In this document: positions 20,370 through 33,365 of the stretch, piece by piece
Numbering within the stretch: position 1 is the first letter of the stretch
Layout: each line of letters opens with the position of its first letter
DNA from: Astrocystis sublimbata
Lineage: Eukaryota > Ascomycota > Sordariomycetes > Xylariales > Xylariaceae
Direction of reading: 5' to 3'
Assembly: GCA_022453515.1 (NCBI GenBank)
Contig: JAJNNY010000004.1
Location: forward strand, 434,001-498,000
DNA length: 64,000 nucleotides
The notes under the pieces: generated by a model
Databases searched by the model: none
What the model was told of the DNA's origin: nothing
Seen by the model: only the letters and a program-made list of their open reading frames with translations
Made by a program: the position numbers and the translations under genes

Positions 20370-22096
20370 TTACTTGACCACCACTCTCACGCCCTTGCTT
20401 GCACGGACAGTACGAGGTCCAAACCGGTCTCGTGCCGCCTCGACATCAGTTTTGCTCGTCTCGTAGAGCTCTAGATCGAAACGTCGGAAGATTGTTGCGA
20501 TACCAATGTACAGTTCTGCGTACGCAAGCTGCATTCCCTGGCAGCTTCTCGTTCCGCGACTAAATGACACCATGTAACGTGACAATGAGCGGCCATCAGG
20601 TGCTCGAGGATCTCCCATCCATCGTTCAGGATGGTACTCGAAACTGTCTGGGAAGATAATCTCATCATGCGCAACGTCGTAGATGTTCATGCTTACTATC
20701 ATGCCCTTTGGAATGCAGAAACCTTTGTAAGTAAGGTCACTGTAATACACGCGAGGAAGACGATACGTGAGACCATAAGAAAGTCTAAGAGCTAACATCA
20801 AAGTCGTTAGTGATTGAACTTCGTTCTGTGATGAAGTTCGCTCACATTCTTCAATACACGCTGTCAGGAATGGCAGTTGTTGCAAGGCTGTCCAAGGCGG
20901 TATCTTTTCAGAGTCGGGGATGGCTGCGAACAACTCTTCGCGCAGACGGCGGTACGTTGAGGGATTATTGAGGATGTGAAATACAGATAGAGTCAATGTG
21001 CGTGCCGTTGTCTCTATGCCGGCACCGACAATAGCGAGAGCTTCATGGTGAAGACGTTCCTTAGTGACTTCCGACCTTGGGATGTCTGATTGGATAATGG
21101 AGGCAAAGATTGTGTCAGGTGGTTGTTTACTTTCCGAATCTTTAATCGCTTGCGATACTTGCGCTAGTATCTCCTATTTTGGTGTTAGTGGCACTGACTA
21201 TGAGTCTACGTCTTACCATGAAGACTCAAGACGTACGCTTCCATACTCCATGACGCTCGTTTGGCGCGGATCTATCCACCTGACGAGGGCGCCTGGCATC
21301 CAGTCCATCATTGTGACTAAAAAGGGGAACTGGGTAACCCAATGGACACCTTCCAGCATGTCGATCATCGACTGAACGAAAAGGGCCTTGAAATTTGGCT
21401 TATGAATGAAGTCGTAAGATCTCCCAAAGCAGTATTCAATGACAATATCTGCGGACCAGGCCCCCCACATATCGTTCAGGACGAGGATACGGTTTGTACC
21501 CTGGAACTCAGTCTTAAGCCGCTGGCAAACAACATCGATGCTTTGCATGATAATCTGACTCCGTGCTGAGATGGCACGCTTCGAGAAAAAAGGATTCAAG
21601 GCGCCACGTCGAAGTCGATGCAAGGCATGAGATGAGGTTGCGGATGCGGATTTCGCGTTGTGGAAGCGATGTTCAAGTTCCTTTCGTTTCATGACTGGTC
21701 TATTAGTACTATAAAGAGTCTCAAAGAACGGAGCATCTTGAATGTGGACCTCATTCGGTGTGATGCGAACGATGGGTCCTGAAAGTGCCGCGAATTGTGT
21801 TAGTGTCGGTATGTACAACGCCATCATCAGTCTCCTTACGTACCATACTCCTCGTGCCAGTCACGATACTTGAACATGAACTGACCGCCCTCACCATGAA
21901 GCAAATCATAGTAAGCTTCAACCCATCCCGTCAAAGCCGCTAGCTTGGGACCAGGAACTGATGCAAGTGGGCTCAGGTAGAGGCGATAGTAGCCCAAGCC
22001 TAGAATGTAGACGATCGCACCAAGCACTACCAGCTCTGCAGTGAGCTTTGAGTCTGGGAGCCCGACTGTTAGATGGCTGAAGAATGAGAGCGACAT
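20370..22096 (-). CDS. cytochrome P450, ER-anchored, trichodiene-oxygenase-like (CYP58-like clan)
   Basis: Four exons, 22096-21844, 21778-21237, 21173-20846 and 20791-20370, give 514 residues; introns are 65, 63 and 54 nt. An N-terminal membrane helix (about residues 14-34) precedes YYRLYLSPLASVPGPKLAALT, the usual anchor-plus-hinge. Motifs: I-helix GAGIETT, ExxR in ESLRLSYG formed across the last intron, PERW, and heme loop FSRGTRSCQG with ligand C458. The blocks GPIVRITPNEVHI and DAPFFETLY are typical of the large fungal group annotated as trichodiene-oxygenase-like. Substrate unknown: no terpene synthase, polyketide synthase or transporter lies nearby, so there is no cluster context. Start chosen at MSLSFF (good context aaaATGtcg); an in-frame ATG at 22141 would add 15 residues. 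All catalytic motifs are intact. Confidence 0.88.
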
Positions 22097-25000
22097 TTTG
22101 CAAGGGCTTGGGATATCTTGTCTGGTGTTGTTTCTGAACAATGTTCGATGAAGACGAGACCGTCATCAGTCGTGAGGGGTCAGAGCCAACAAGACAAGAC
22201 CTCTACATACCACACCTTTCGCAACATGATACCAAAACCAATCTCTCCACGACGCCGACCCCGCTCCGTGGCAATCTTGCATATTAAGTGCCCGCTATCA
22301 TTGCGCCGATATCACTCTTGACCGCTTGGCTGTGTTGGCAATCCAATAAAACTTTCCATCACACTGAGAGACTGTTGAAAGCGAAAGCTGTTCACGGTGG
22401 GTGCACTATTAATGAGGCATCACAACAAAATCAAGAGACACTTACCTTAGAGGGCCACGCTAATTGGTATAGAAAAGATAAGCAAGATACTGACTTATCT
22501 CCAATATTTCTAAGCATTGATCAATATTGCAATATATCCATGTAAGAGCAATAGGCAAGCGTTGTTCAAGTTCGGCAACCTGCCAAGCATTCAGAGGGAA
22601 TCATAAGATAGTGAGTGCTGTGTGCGGTCAAGTAGCTGCAAGAAATTGGGAAGTCAACCCGAGATATCTTGTAAGGGCCTCTCGCTTATGGTGTCACCGC
22701 TTGCCATGATCGTTTTCGTTGGTGAACTCAATTTGATATCGTGCGCTTTGCTTGCACTATCTTGTTTTACGATTGTGCTAAGATGTACGGCCGTAAGTTT
22801 GGTGATAACGACAGGAGCCTGGGGAGTCAATTGGCATACATATATTCACATGTGTGAATGTGTGAAACCAATATTATGCGAGCTAGAAGTTCTCAGAGTT
22901 GCTCGACAACCAACACCTTTTACCCACCCTCCTGCATCAGGACTATAATAGTCGAAATTCCAGCTGGCCTTCGGTCCACCAGTCTCCCCTTCGCGTTCAG
23001 CGCATGACTACGGACACTTACCTAGCTCCCTGTGTTCTGCTTATCATCAAGCTTATGACGAAGATCTGTCATGGAAAAGTGAGCCCAATAAATGTACCTA
23101 GACAATACCATCAGGTGATCGCTATCCGAGACACTCTCTATCTAGGTAGTTTTAACTATCGTTATACGTACAAGAACTTTAGAAGACTGAGATCAGCTGG
23201 ATTTAGCTCACATCGATCCCTCCTTGAGATCCACCTTGGACTCCACAGACTATTCTTCTCATGGGCGATCACGTACTCGCTTATATGCCAAGACTGACGT
23301 CTACTCGTACCTCATAGGGCGCAACGAGTGTCATCTCGTGCACATGAGTGACAAGATTGACAAAAAGAAGAAAAAGAAGAGCTAAGAGGTCCCCAAGATA
23401 GAATTAAGACAATCGAGAAACGCGCGTCCAGAATGCGAGGAAAACATGAGTGATGAAGGGTGTGTTGTTCATGGTTCGAAAATAGGGGCGCATAAGAACG
23501 CAACGTCAAGCAAATTGAGACTCCGTGGTTTAGCCTCATATGAAACAAAACAAGAGAAAATAATGGCCAGCCCTGAAATAGCGATGTTGAAAATGAGCCT
23601 TCCCTGATAATTAAAGAGGTTGTTCTCTGATGATGGTGTAAGTATGAACTAGTTTTCAACTGCTAGACTAGTAGTGTGACTGGTGCATATATCCAAGAAA
23701 ATAAAAGTCCCCTCGCTGCCTTTACACTTGAATTCGATGTAATTTCCAAAATATCTCAATTTTAATTATCATCTGCCAAAATTCTTACCATTTCCTTATC
23801 TTCTGAGTGGGATACTCTTGATTCTCAACGGCTGTCACAATGTCCGGCTACTATAAGAGAATAACAGCCAATACCAACAAGATTGAAGAGATAATACGAG
23901 TTTAAGGGGTATTGCTTATGAGGGATATGTTCCGAATTTATCCGACTTGTGCATGTTGGGTCGTCGTTCGCCGCGGATTGCTGTGCTTGTAAGGGCTGGT
24001 AAAACTCGGTAGAAGGATAACTGGAAATGGGGCAGAGAGGCAGTGTGCCAATGCGGAGGCTAATAATATGATAGGGACGAGACACAGTGTACGTAGTAGG
24101 TGTTACGAGGAGGCCATTGTCCACTTCTTGGTCGGGCCAAGGCAGTGATAAGTAAGGTACCTAAAGACAACGAGCTGATGATGACACCTCAATCTCTTGC
24201 TTGAACTTACCACACGGATTCTCCTAGGTCACAAATTGGATGAAACTTCAACGTTATATTGAGTTATTATCAGGTAAAGTGGAAAAATAGAAGGTTATGC
24301 TACTTCGTGACCGACAAGAGGGAGAGTTGAGCATTAGGTCTACCCAAATCACGGAACCTTTGTTTGTATGTATAGAGGTTCTTTTTCATCTTGTCGAACC
24401 CACAAATAAAATATGATAAACGTATCGCAAAGAGTCTCAATGAGCGGTGATTCGAAACGGCTAACATGGTGAAAAAGGGCTGCTAGGCGAGCCATCTATG
24501 GAATGGAAGGGATGCAGAACTGAGAATCTACTCATATTCTACGGTATTGGCAACAAATCGAGAAGATCAACACTACGGGACGACTAAGGCTCGGGAGGGC
24601 AAACTCTTCAGCAATTTGTCAAAGTATTTGTATATATCATGCATGCATAGCGTGGCCGTAGATGGGTGGATTTCCCAGCTGACAATCTATCAATAAAATC
24701 CTATTTATATAATTACGGCGTGAATATTGGAGTGAATGATACTGTTTCCGTACTAATGCGCGAATCGTGACCAAACCCCTTATTGATTTACAGCATATTA
24801 TATCGCACGGTCGACTTCGGAAATTTGCGGTAGGAAGAGTCCGTGTGGACTGCGTAGCGTGAGCCATGAATAACGGCTACCATGTAATAGATTCTTGGGC
24901 CACATTATGTTTGAGGTAGCATTACTCCTTTGGTGTTTATTTCGTTGTGTAACAGAAATACGAAGTATCAAGTTGGATTTAACCGGAGTTTAGAGAGACA

Positions 25001-28000
25001 ACAACAGACGCATGATTGAAATTGGGCATTTAATTCCGACTGGGGTTAACACAAATCGCTATCGGTGCGCGTTCGTAATTATTTGTAAATAGCTTAATCA
25101 ATTTATATCTCACCGCTAGAACTAAGTGTGTAATTATACCAACTGCTCCCTCCAAGTCGGCACATGCACAGAACGTTTGTCCCGTTGTGAAGCACAACAT
25201 TTGGGTCAGCCCTTCTGACCTAGTTTAAAAGCGCAATCTATTGCCATTACAGTCAGAAGTAAGCCGAGAGGCCGAAAATCCTGATATTTTTGGTTACTAC
25301 GTCTGTCTCACTGCTTCCCTCTAACGACGTGGCAACTGCCTGTAGGCACGAAGCCCAACACTAAAAATACTAATGCATTGCAAAAGTCCAACAATGATGA
25401 ATCGGCTGGCAATATGGTTGTTTATATCATGAAGCACAAGCAACGGCCTACACGGTGATTCTAAATGTATCCATTGTGTCGAAACAGTCCGACGTTGAGA
25501 TGTAATTAAGAAGCACTCCGAGGCAGCGGACATCGCAAGACTGCGAATATATCTATCTAGCAAACTTCCAACAGACGCATTCCATTATATCATTGCATTA
25601 GAAGAAAGAACTACGCCTTCCAGTCTGCCCAGGCCTTAATAGTAATTAGTAATAGCTAACGCCGCATCAACTTGTTCCATGTGACAAACTGCGCATGGGT
25701 TATGCTCGAAGAGGTGTGGACGCTTGGTAGCCCTGTTCGGGCGCCTTAATTACTTCCTAGGTCACGGAACCAGTCGCATGTGAGGCATCCAATGATTCTA
25801 GATGGTATTGCTAAGCTCCCTCCAGCCCGCGAACCAGCCGCCCTCTGTCGGATAGTAAGGGACAAAAGGCAGCCTAACAGAGGAGGCCTCAAGCCAGGAT
25901 AATGAAATGAAAGATCAGACCACCCTGGAACTTGAAAATGTGTATTATGACTAGGAAAATAGGCTGGACAAGCGAGGGAAGTGACCTGATGGAAATTCTC
26001 TGTCGAGGACGCCCGGTTTGGGGGCTGAATATCCCTTCGATACCATAGTGATGATTACATAGCTGGGGGCCAAAACTGCCCAACAATCAATTGTCCCACT
26101 CAGCTATTCCTTCGGGGCTGAGCCAAGCCATATACGGAAGAACACCTGGATGAACTCTATACACCCACATTGAAATAGCTTGGTGACAAGAAGAAACAGA
26201 AAGAATGGGCAGACATAGTTCTTCACTATTAATCGTAGTACAAGTTACGTACCGTATTACATACGGTCGCTGAGAGGAACTGTGCACACAGGAAGAGTGA
26301 CTCATAGTTTGTTTGAACACAGAACACAAAGTGTAACTACCTAGGTATAGATTGTGACGCCAGCCAAGCGCATCTTGTAGACGTAGATAATCGAAAGAAG
26401 AGTTGTTACGTGGTTGTGATACTTGTAGCCTGCTTCCCGGCACGGCGAAGCGGCCATCGCCGTGGCACGGTAAGCACCTTTACCGGACCGAATGAAACGA
26501 ATAATTTCATAGGCGCAATAGGTAATGTTGTGCATCTTCGGTGGTTCGCGTGGGAAGCTGTAGTGTAGGTTTACTTGGATGAATCAAGTCACGTCTTGTC
26601 GCCGTGGAATTAATGTATTGAGCGCAAAATTTGGTGGATCCAATCTAATTATAGCTCTTTGAAAGTGTACATGCTTTTAAACATAGGCGGGTCAGGCGGC
26701 GACAGGCAACTTGAAGTGCCTAGATGAGAAACATAATAACTGGCTCACTCAAGCAAGTGTAGAATTTCCGCTTCCCCCCTTGCTTACTATGTAAGTAAGA
26801 TACGTACTTTGTACGTAGTATTGAGCTAAGGTGTACGTAGGAAAAATGAAGTGGCGATCTCTGGTGGAACGTTGGCTAAGTTCTTACCTTCTGTACCTAG
26901 CATTAATATCGCACGGGCAGTGCTGTGCTGCACGGATGTAGCCGTTACTGGATGGAATTGATTCCTACTACGAGTAGTTGTCACAGGCTTCACATGTAGC
27001 CAGATTATACCATGGTGTTTCCTCACATAGGTGCTCGAGTGGTAGCATAGTAGGGTGAATTTATGTACAGTATTGCAATAATTTATTTAGCACTTTGGAG
27101 CTGGGGTTGTTCCAAGGCCAAGCCAAGCCTGTCCCGCTCGCTTGCATGCATGCATGCATGTTGTATGCTGCTGTAGCATGCCATGTTTGGCCATCCCATT
27201 TAGCTCGCCTAGGGTAACTCCGAGTCTTTAACCACCAACACTGTCCCAAAGAGTGATTGATTAGATGCGAACATGAGGCTCATTCGTTCAACTCGACCCC
27301 AGTCTCGATTAGGCCTGTAGGCTAGGTCTCAAGTGGAAGTATTCAAAAGTCTAACTAAATGACGAATGACTGTATCTATCTAGGTAGTATGCTAGGCAGA
27401 CAAAGCCCACAGATCAACCAACGGCTGTCGGGTGACATCAATTGAGGTTGTTCCCCGGCCAAGACACGACCACCTCGACACAACCTCGACACATGTCAAC
27501 GGATCTTTGTACAGAGCACACGACCACACACAACCACACACGACCACACATTGCACCTTATCCACAGCAGCAGTCGAATTCTTGCTTTTGCCATGCGACA
27601 CCACATCGGGAAGAGGCAGAGGGGAGCCACGATGCTGTGCCCCGCCAAGCCCCCCTCCATCCCACACCTTGCGATCATTTCGGGCTTAAGCGTGGCTACC
27701 AAGATTGAGGCTCGTGATGCACTCAATCGCCCGACCCCTGCCCCGTCATCCTCCGCGAACGCCAACAGACGCCTTACATAGCACACAGACGCCCACCCCT
27801 GCCCCGCCGCCCTTGGGAGGCCTTTGCACGGGTATGCATGTCACCATACATATATCCCGTCTGCATGCTGCTCGAGACTCCTGTTGGTTCTCTCGCGCCT
27901 GCTATCCCTACTAGCTTCAAGCATCAACAATATACAGACCCAATCAAACTACCAACACCCTCACTCACAGCTCTCACCCAGCTACTCAGCTCGTGCCGCT

Positions 28001-28075
28001 TATCCTGAGCCGTTACTGCCCTTGCTAGCTTCCATCTCCCCTGGCGGAAGGGTATATCCCCATCGTCTCGCCAAC
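22097..28075. other. gene-poor block of 6 kb
   Basis: No gene, tRNA or clear repeat is seen. Frames are short and featureless and composition is moderately AT-rich. A TACCTAGGTA palindrome lies at 26338-26347 and TCTAGGTAG variants at 23141 and 27379. Bases 27430-28075 become C-rich, resembling promoter and leader of the gene at 28076. Confidence 0.55.
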
Positions 28076-28648
28076 ATGGCCGACTACGGTCGCATCAAGA
28101 TCACGACGTATGAGCCACAATACATGCGCTCGCATTCCTTCTCTCACCGTCACCGCCCGCACCGAACCCGACTGCGGTGTCCCGAGAACTGCGCCTGTGT
28201 CGGCATCGAGGAGTGGGATGACCTCGTTGTGCGGGAGCAGAGCGCTCGCGCAGCCAACGACAGACTGATGCGCGAGAACCGCGTACTCAAGCGAGAGAAC
28301 CAACGTCTGCTCGACCAGCTGCCCTCGCGCGAGGACGAAATCGCCTCCAAGTTCCGTCGCAAGATCATAGGCTTGAAAACCGACCTCGAGCGCAAGGACT
28401 CGGTCCTGCACGGCCTAGAAAAGGACGGCGACCTGGCCAATCGCCGAATCCGCGAGCTTACGAAGACTGTCAAGGACCAGTCGGATGAAAACACGCAGCT
28501 CCAGGACCGTATCGATGCGCTTGATTCCCATCGCCGGAAGGACCAGTCCGCATTGAAAGAGGCCCTGGCGCGTGTGCATGACCTGCAACGGCAGCTCCTC
28601 AAGTATCGTGAATACTATACATTATATCGCCGATACGACTTCACTTGA
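28076..28648 (+). CDS. coiled-coil protein of unknown function
   Basis: A 190-codon intronless frame from ATG 28076 (ccaacATGgcc). The first 30 residues are basic and His-rich (SHSFSHRHRPHRTRLR), followed by a short Cys motif, CPENCACVGIEEWDDLV (about 38-54), and then a continuous charged coiled coil to near the C-terminus (RLMRENRVLKRENQRLL, LQDRIDALDSHRRKD). It ends abruptly in an aromatic tail (YREYYTLYRRY), which may be a natural end or a truncation of a longer coiled coil. The leader is C/T-rich and the frame continues open upstream without an ATG. I do not recognise a named family; a second coiled-coil gene lies 4.7 kb downstream on the same strand. A structural or scaffold role is a guess. 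Confidence 0.7.
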   Translation: MADYGRIKITTYEPQYMRSHSFSHRHRPHRTRLRCPENCACVGIEEWDDLVVREQSARAANDRLMRENRVLKRENQRLLDQLPSREDEIASKFRRKIIGLKTDLERKDSVLHGLEKDGDLANRRIRELTKTVKDQSDENTQLQDRIDALDSHRRKDQSALKEALARVHDLQRQLLKYREYYTLYRRYDFT

Positions 28649-28932
28649 GATTGGTGTTCCTGGATTGAAGATGGTTACTATGGAGAGTTACACGCGCAGG
28701 GTTTTTGGTTCTTCTTTGCGGCGCAGGATTGGCGTTACTAGGTGCTAGGTTGCATTTCCCCCGGACTGGGGGCTGGCAGGGATATTGGGGAACATGCAGG
28801 ATGCCATTCATTGTCGATCTGGGCTGTGCGGCTCATTCTCTCATTCAGACATAGATTGGCATGGTCGTCGCGATGGAACATTGGAACGAATTTGGTCTAT
28901 ATCGCTTTCCGCTTGTTACGCGGTTTTGTATT

Positions 28933-28961
28933 TCTCTCTCTCACACACACACTCTCTCTCT
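28933..28961. repeat. CT/CA microsatellite
   Basis: Alternating CTCTCTC, CACACACAC and CTCTCTC runs lie about 290 bp downstream of the coiled-coil gene stop. Confidence 0.85.
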
Positions 28962-31610
28962 ATTTTCCATTTGTCAAATTCCTTCATGACTTGAACGATT
29001 ATTCTTTGCTGTCAGATACCCACTTAGCTACAGAGCATGAGATACGAATCTTTCCCACCCCATATGTTAAATGCACTGCTTTCTACTACATGATAGAACA
29101 AATCTCATGAGCAAACTATTGCCGACTTTAGGCGCGTGAGAGCAACCTGAGTGAACATCTGCGTCATGTGAGCCGCGACAGTTCCCCATAGCACAGCTCG
29201 TGGTGGCGGTCGCTTGACCCACTGTATTAGGCGCGACCACACACACCCACCCTGGAATGTGTAGAAACCTTTACAGTGCCGAGAGTGCCTAACCACGAGA
29301 CAAAGGAGGAAAATATCAAATCAGGAGGCCGCATATCATGATACTAATGTACATGGGGTTTACGTTTCCTTGCTGAGGCCGCCTTGGCTGGATTTGCAAG
29401 ATAGCATGATATGTTTAAACGCGCTTACCATGCATGGCTTATTAATCAGTCTACCAAAGATACAGCGTCAGTCTCGAAAGACGCGCGGATCCGTCAGATT
29501 GGCAAAAATGGTTATTTGCTCGGAAGCCAAGAAACAGGTGGCGAAGTGACTACTGTAACCGAAGGAACTAGCGAAATAAATCTTGAGTTATAGGCCCCCC
29601 ACAAACTACTTACTTAGTCACGACCTGTTCACGATATTGAATCTAGCGTATCCATCATGGCAGGGTTACCACTGTACACATACCTAGCAGTATAGTAGAG
29701 GTAGCTTGACACAAGCTTTCTATCACCTTGACCAAGAAGAATTATATTCTGCGTTTCAAGCAGATCATAGAATGGCACCATCAGGACCATGCTATCTATA
29801 CGCCCATAACACTGTTTCGTACTCTAGATGCCCCAAAGTTGAGGAATTGTGAGAACATCGACTAGTGATGGGCGGCTTTCACACTAGAAGCCCAGCACTA
29901 TATTGAATTTCAAAATTATACATATACACACAAATCAACCCCAGCAACCTGTATATGTTCTCACGATGTGTGAGGGCACCAATGGACCGCGCATACATGC
30001 ATGAGGCAACTCCCACTACCAGACTAGGTATCGAAACCAGATCTTACACTAAGCTCTGTAGTGCTGACGAAAATAGCCGCGTTGTTGGCCTCAGACTAAC
30101 GCGATGAGATCTGGGCGCAATCCTTCGACTTCATAGTACCACCGCTGCTGTGTATAATGATCCTCTAAAATTAAAAGACATGGCATTGACGAGAATCCAA
30201 CGGGCACACATAGAATAAGGCAAGGCAGATTTGTCGGTCACACCATGCAAACGGATACTACAGAAGCAGTTTATCCAAAGGCTTTGATCCTGTCAGATCC
30301 GGGGTGCAGCTGACCTATAGTACTAATCGGATTCACAGGATTCTCGGCAGGCGACTCGGCCCAAGGTGGGCTGCAAACGCCTGAAGCGTTTATGTAATGT
30401 TGAGACCCAAGGTATGTAAGTACTTATACATCTGTACTTCACCTCTTAGATTGTCTATAACCCCGGCTTGTACGTGGGCGGAGACAAGCGCGATAGGCGG
30501 CAATTGCGGCCTCCGGGAGTGATTAGGTAGCGTGGGACTAAATGCGTCTAGTAAAGCTTATGAGCAAACGATGTCATATCTAGGAGGGAGGGGAATCTCC
30601 ATAAGGCGGCCTAAAATGAATGGAAACATTTCGATGCAAAGGCTAGGGGGAAGCCGTTTGTTCGGGACCTTCCTGGGGTACCACAGCGTTGCCCGCCGGC
30701 CCGCCGAGGCAGACTTAAACAATGATAAGATTATTCATCACTCTATTTCATACCTAGGTACCTAGTTGGTGGCAAATACCTTTGCAGCACAGAGTATATT
30801 GGAAAATTAAGTATAACAAGGTTGTGGGAGCGGGGTATGAAAAAGTACAGATAGTGACAAAGCATTCTGGAAGATTGATATAAGCAATCTTCCACCTGCT
30901 TGAGGAGGATGGTTGAGGGATCATATATGCGCAATACCCGAAGCCGGCCCCAATACTACAATCTCCGCACGCATATCTCCACGTATAGGCAGTAGTGGTG
31001 TTTTGACGGCGATGTGAATCCATTATGGATCTAAGACAGTTGCCTAACCTCGAGATCGATCACATGCTGAGCGAATAGTAGTCACAGAAACTGGCCCGAC
31101 TGGGCGCGCTAGGTAGCCGAGAGAAAGTGGAAAAACCCGCCCTTCGCACAAGGTCGAGATGGGCAGGGATTGCCCACTGTTTGCCTAGTTCTTCGGCTGC
31201 ACTAGGCAAATTCCATTGAGCATGCGAGCATGTACACTAAGAAAGTGCAAAAAGATGGCGAGAGAAACAACCCACTCCAGCCCTACCCAGCAATTTAGTA
31301 CAGTAGCCACATGCTAGGCAAGCTAGGCTAGACTTGGATGCCTGGACTGGGTGGATGGATGGGTGGATGGAGGGATGCCCGCTCCATCTGCGGTACCATG
31401 CCCAACACGACAGGTCGCAAGTAGGTACAGACGTCATGCGAAGGGGGGAGTGTCTGTCCCTTCTGTCTGTATGCAGAAGTGGCATGGGCCGAATGCGCAA
31501 CTATCGATGCACGATATGCTGTGTGTTTCCTGTGAGTCATATGCAAACCCCCAGTCGGGCATGTCGGGGTCAGGGAGGAGAGCCGTGTGATTGGCCGGGT
31601 GCCTAGTGCA

Positions 31611-31656
31611 CACATCTGCGTACACCTCTGCGTACACCTCTGCGTGCACCTCTGCG
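31611..31656. repeat. 12-bp tandem repeat, core CTCTGCG
   Basis: A partial unit followed by two TACACCTCTGCG units and one TGCACCTCTGCG unit. The 7-bp core is the reverse complement of the core of the array at 31695-31726. Confidence 0.85.
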
Positions 31657-31694
31657 TGCCAGAATTGCTCGACCCCTCCAACCATGGCGCAACG

Positions 31695-31726
31695 CGCAGA
31701 GACGCAGAGACGCAGAGACGCAGAGA
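31695..31726. repeat. 8-bp tandem repeat, core CGCAGAG
   Basis: Four exact CGCAGAGA units in a row. The core pairs with CTCTGCG of the array 40 bp upstream, so single-stranded DNA or RNA could fold into hairpins in several registers. Confidence 0.88.
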
Positions 31727-33365
31727 CGACAGAACGTCGAGACTTGCGCGAATTGGCCGACCTGGCCCAGGTACATCCCCATATACATACATCCACTATA
31801 TCCACATACATCCACATACACCGCCAGTTCAGATCAGCGCCCTCTCAGTGGCCCGACGGGCGAGCCACCACCGTCGCACCTCTTGCGCGTCCCCCTCGCC
31901 GAACGCTGTTCGCGCACTACCTTTGGGGGCCAAAAGGTAATGATGCGAGCGACGTACTTAGGCGGACTCGAGGGCGCACTCGAGTCTTCGAGACAATACC
32001 TGCCCTTTGACAATGACGACTTCTGGGGTTTCGGTGTAAAACGGGCTCCTGAATGGCTCGAACAAGGTTATTGGGGCAATATGGAGGGATACACAAAAGC
32101 CAGCCAAAGCCTGCCCATTCCACCCATTGTCGACTTTCCAGAGCTTTCCGTCCGGGGAGCCGGGGGTTTGACCCTCGAGGTACTTACCTAGGTACGGGCA
32201 ATACATGCAGGCCTGCTAAGTAATCCCGACGGGTAGCTGTCAGGCAGGTACTGTCGGTTCGTGGAGCTGGAGCTGGACTGTACTCGTATGTCCACAGGAG
32301 ATGGTAGGTATTGGAAGTACCTACTTACCAGGACAGCGCCAGGCCCCCGGCCGTGGGCTTTGCGCCTGAAATTTCACGCCCAGGCCGCGACCTCAATGCC
32401 CCCACCGCAGCGTGATTGCGCATTGCGTGGTACATGCCAAAAGGAGAGCCGGTACGCATCTTATCAGCGCATTCGATAGCGAATAAGCAGAAATCCGGGT
32501 AAAAGACATGTACCTATAGCTCGCGCATTAATCCCCACGCCACGGATTGCCCATCATTTTTTTTTGTGTGTCGATTTTTCTTTTTTGGGATGGGCTGGAC
32601 CCTAGAATGATTTGAGGCTCATACCGCGCGAAGGAATGAGTACCTGGGCGCTGCCTACGTGATGACTCGTTGCGACGAGGCAGCCGGCCGTCCTGTCACT
32701 CAGTTTCCTGCTCTGCTGTCTCGCGTGTACCTCCCTCCTAGGCAACTCGCGCAAGATCGAGGAGGTACTCTTACTGGTACTGGCACTCGTACTGGTACTC
32801 CCTCGAAGACACCACACAGCTCGCTCCCGAGTCTGCTCTGCTCTGTTCTGCCTACTACTCTGTCCTTGTCCCTCGTCGCATGCCTGTCGCTTGTCGCCTG
32901 TCGCATGTCGCATGCGTGCAATTACTTTGTACCTTCTGCGCTGCGCTGCGCCATGAAATCGGGCGAGCCCCGTTCACATCGAATACCACCAAGGACTTTT
33001 TATAAAACTCTTTCTGACCCTGCGCTCTTTTTTCCCTTTTCCCGCATATTCTCCCTCTTGGTCGGGGATCCATTTATGCACTGAAATTACAATAAGCTTG
33101 TTTCTGTTCGAGCCAATATCTCTCTCCTTATATATCCCGTCTCCTGTTTCGTTGCATCTCGCTTGACTCATTTTTTCACATCCACCCCCTCCACCATCTG
33201 CCGCCGCCCACCCACATTACACATTACACATTACCCATTCGCCCATTACACACTACGACTTTTTACTAGGCCGATCGCCACACCTCACTGCCCTTTCGCG
33301 ACTGCGCGATTTAACTGGCCATTATCGTCAGTCTCTTTTGTCATTATTAGAAAGAGATTGTCATC

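Larger units (their letters stand above)
28649..33365. other. intergenic, 4.7 kb, with several simple repeats
   Basis: No gene is recognised. It holds a CT/CA microsatellite (about 28933-28961), TACCTAGGTA palindromes at 30751-30760 and 32185-32194, a TGGA-rich tract (about 31336-31377), two complementary tandem arrays (31611-31656 and 31695-31726) and a pyrimidine-rich leader before 33366. Confidence 0.55.

Noticed and set aside
13058..22096. A secondary-metabolite gene cluster around the two P450 genes
   Set aside because: No polyketide synthase, peptide synthetase, terpene synthase, transporter or cluster regulator lies between or beside them.
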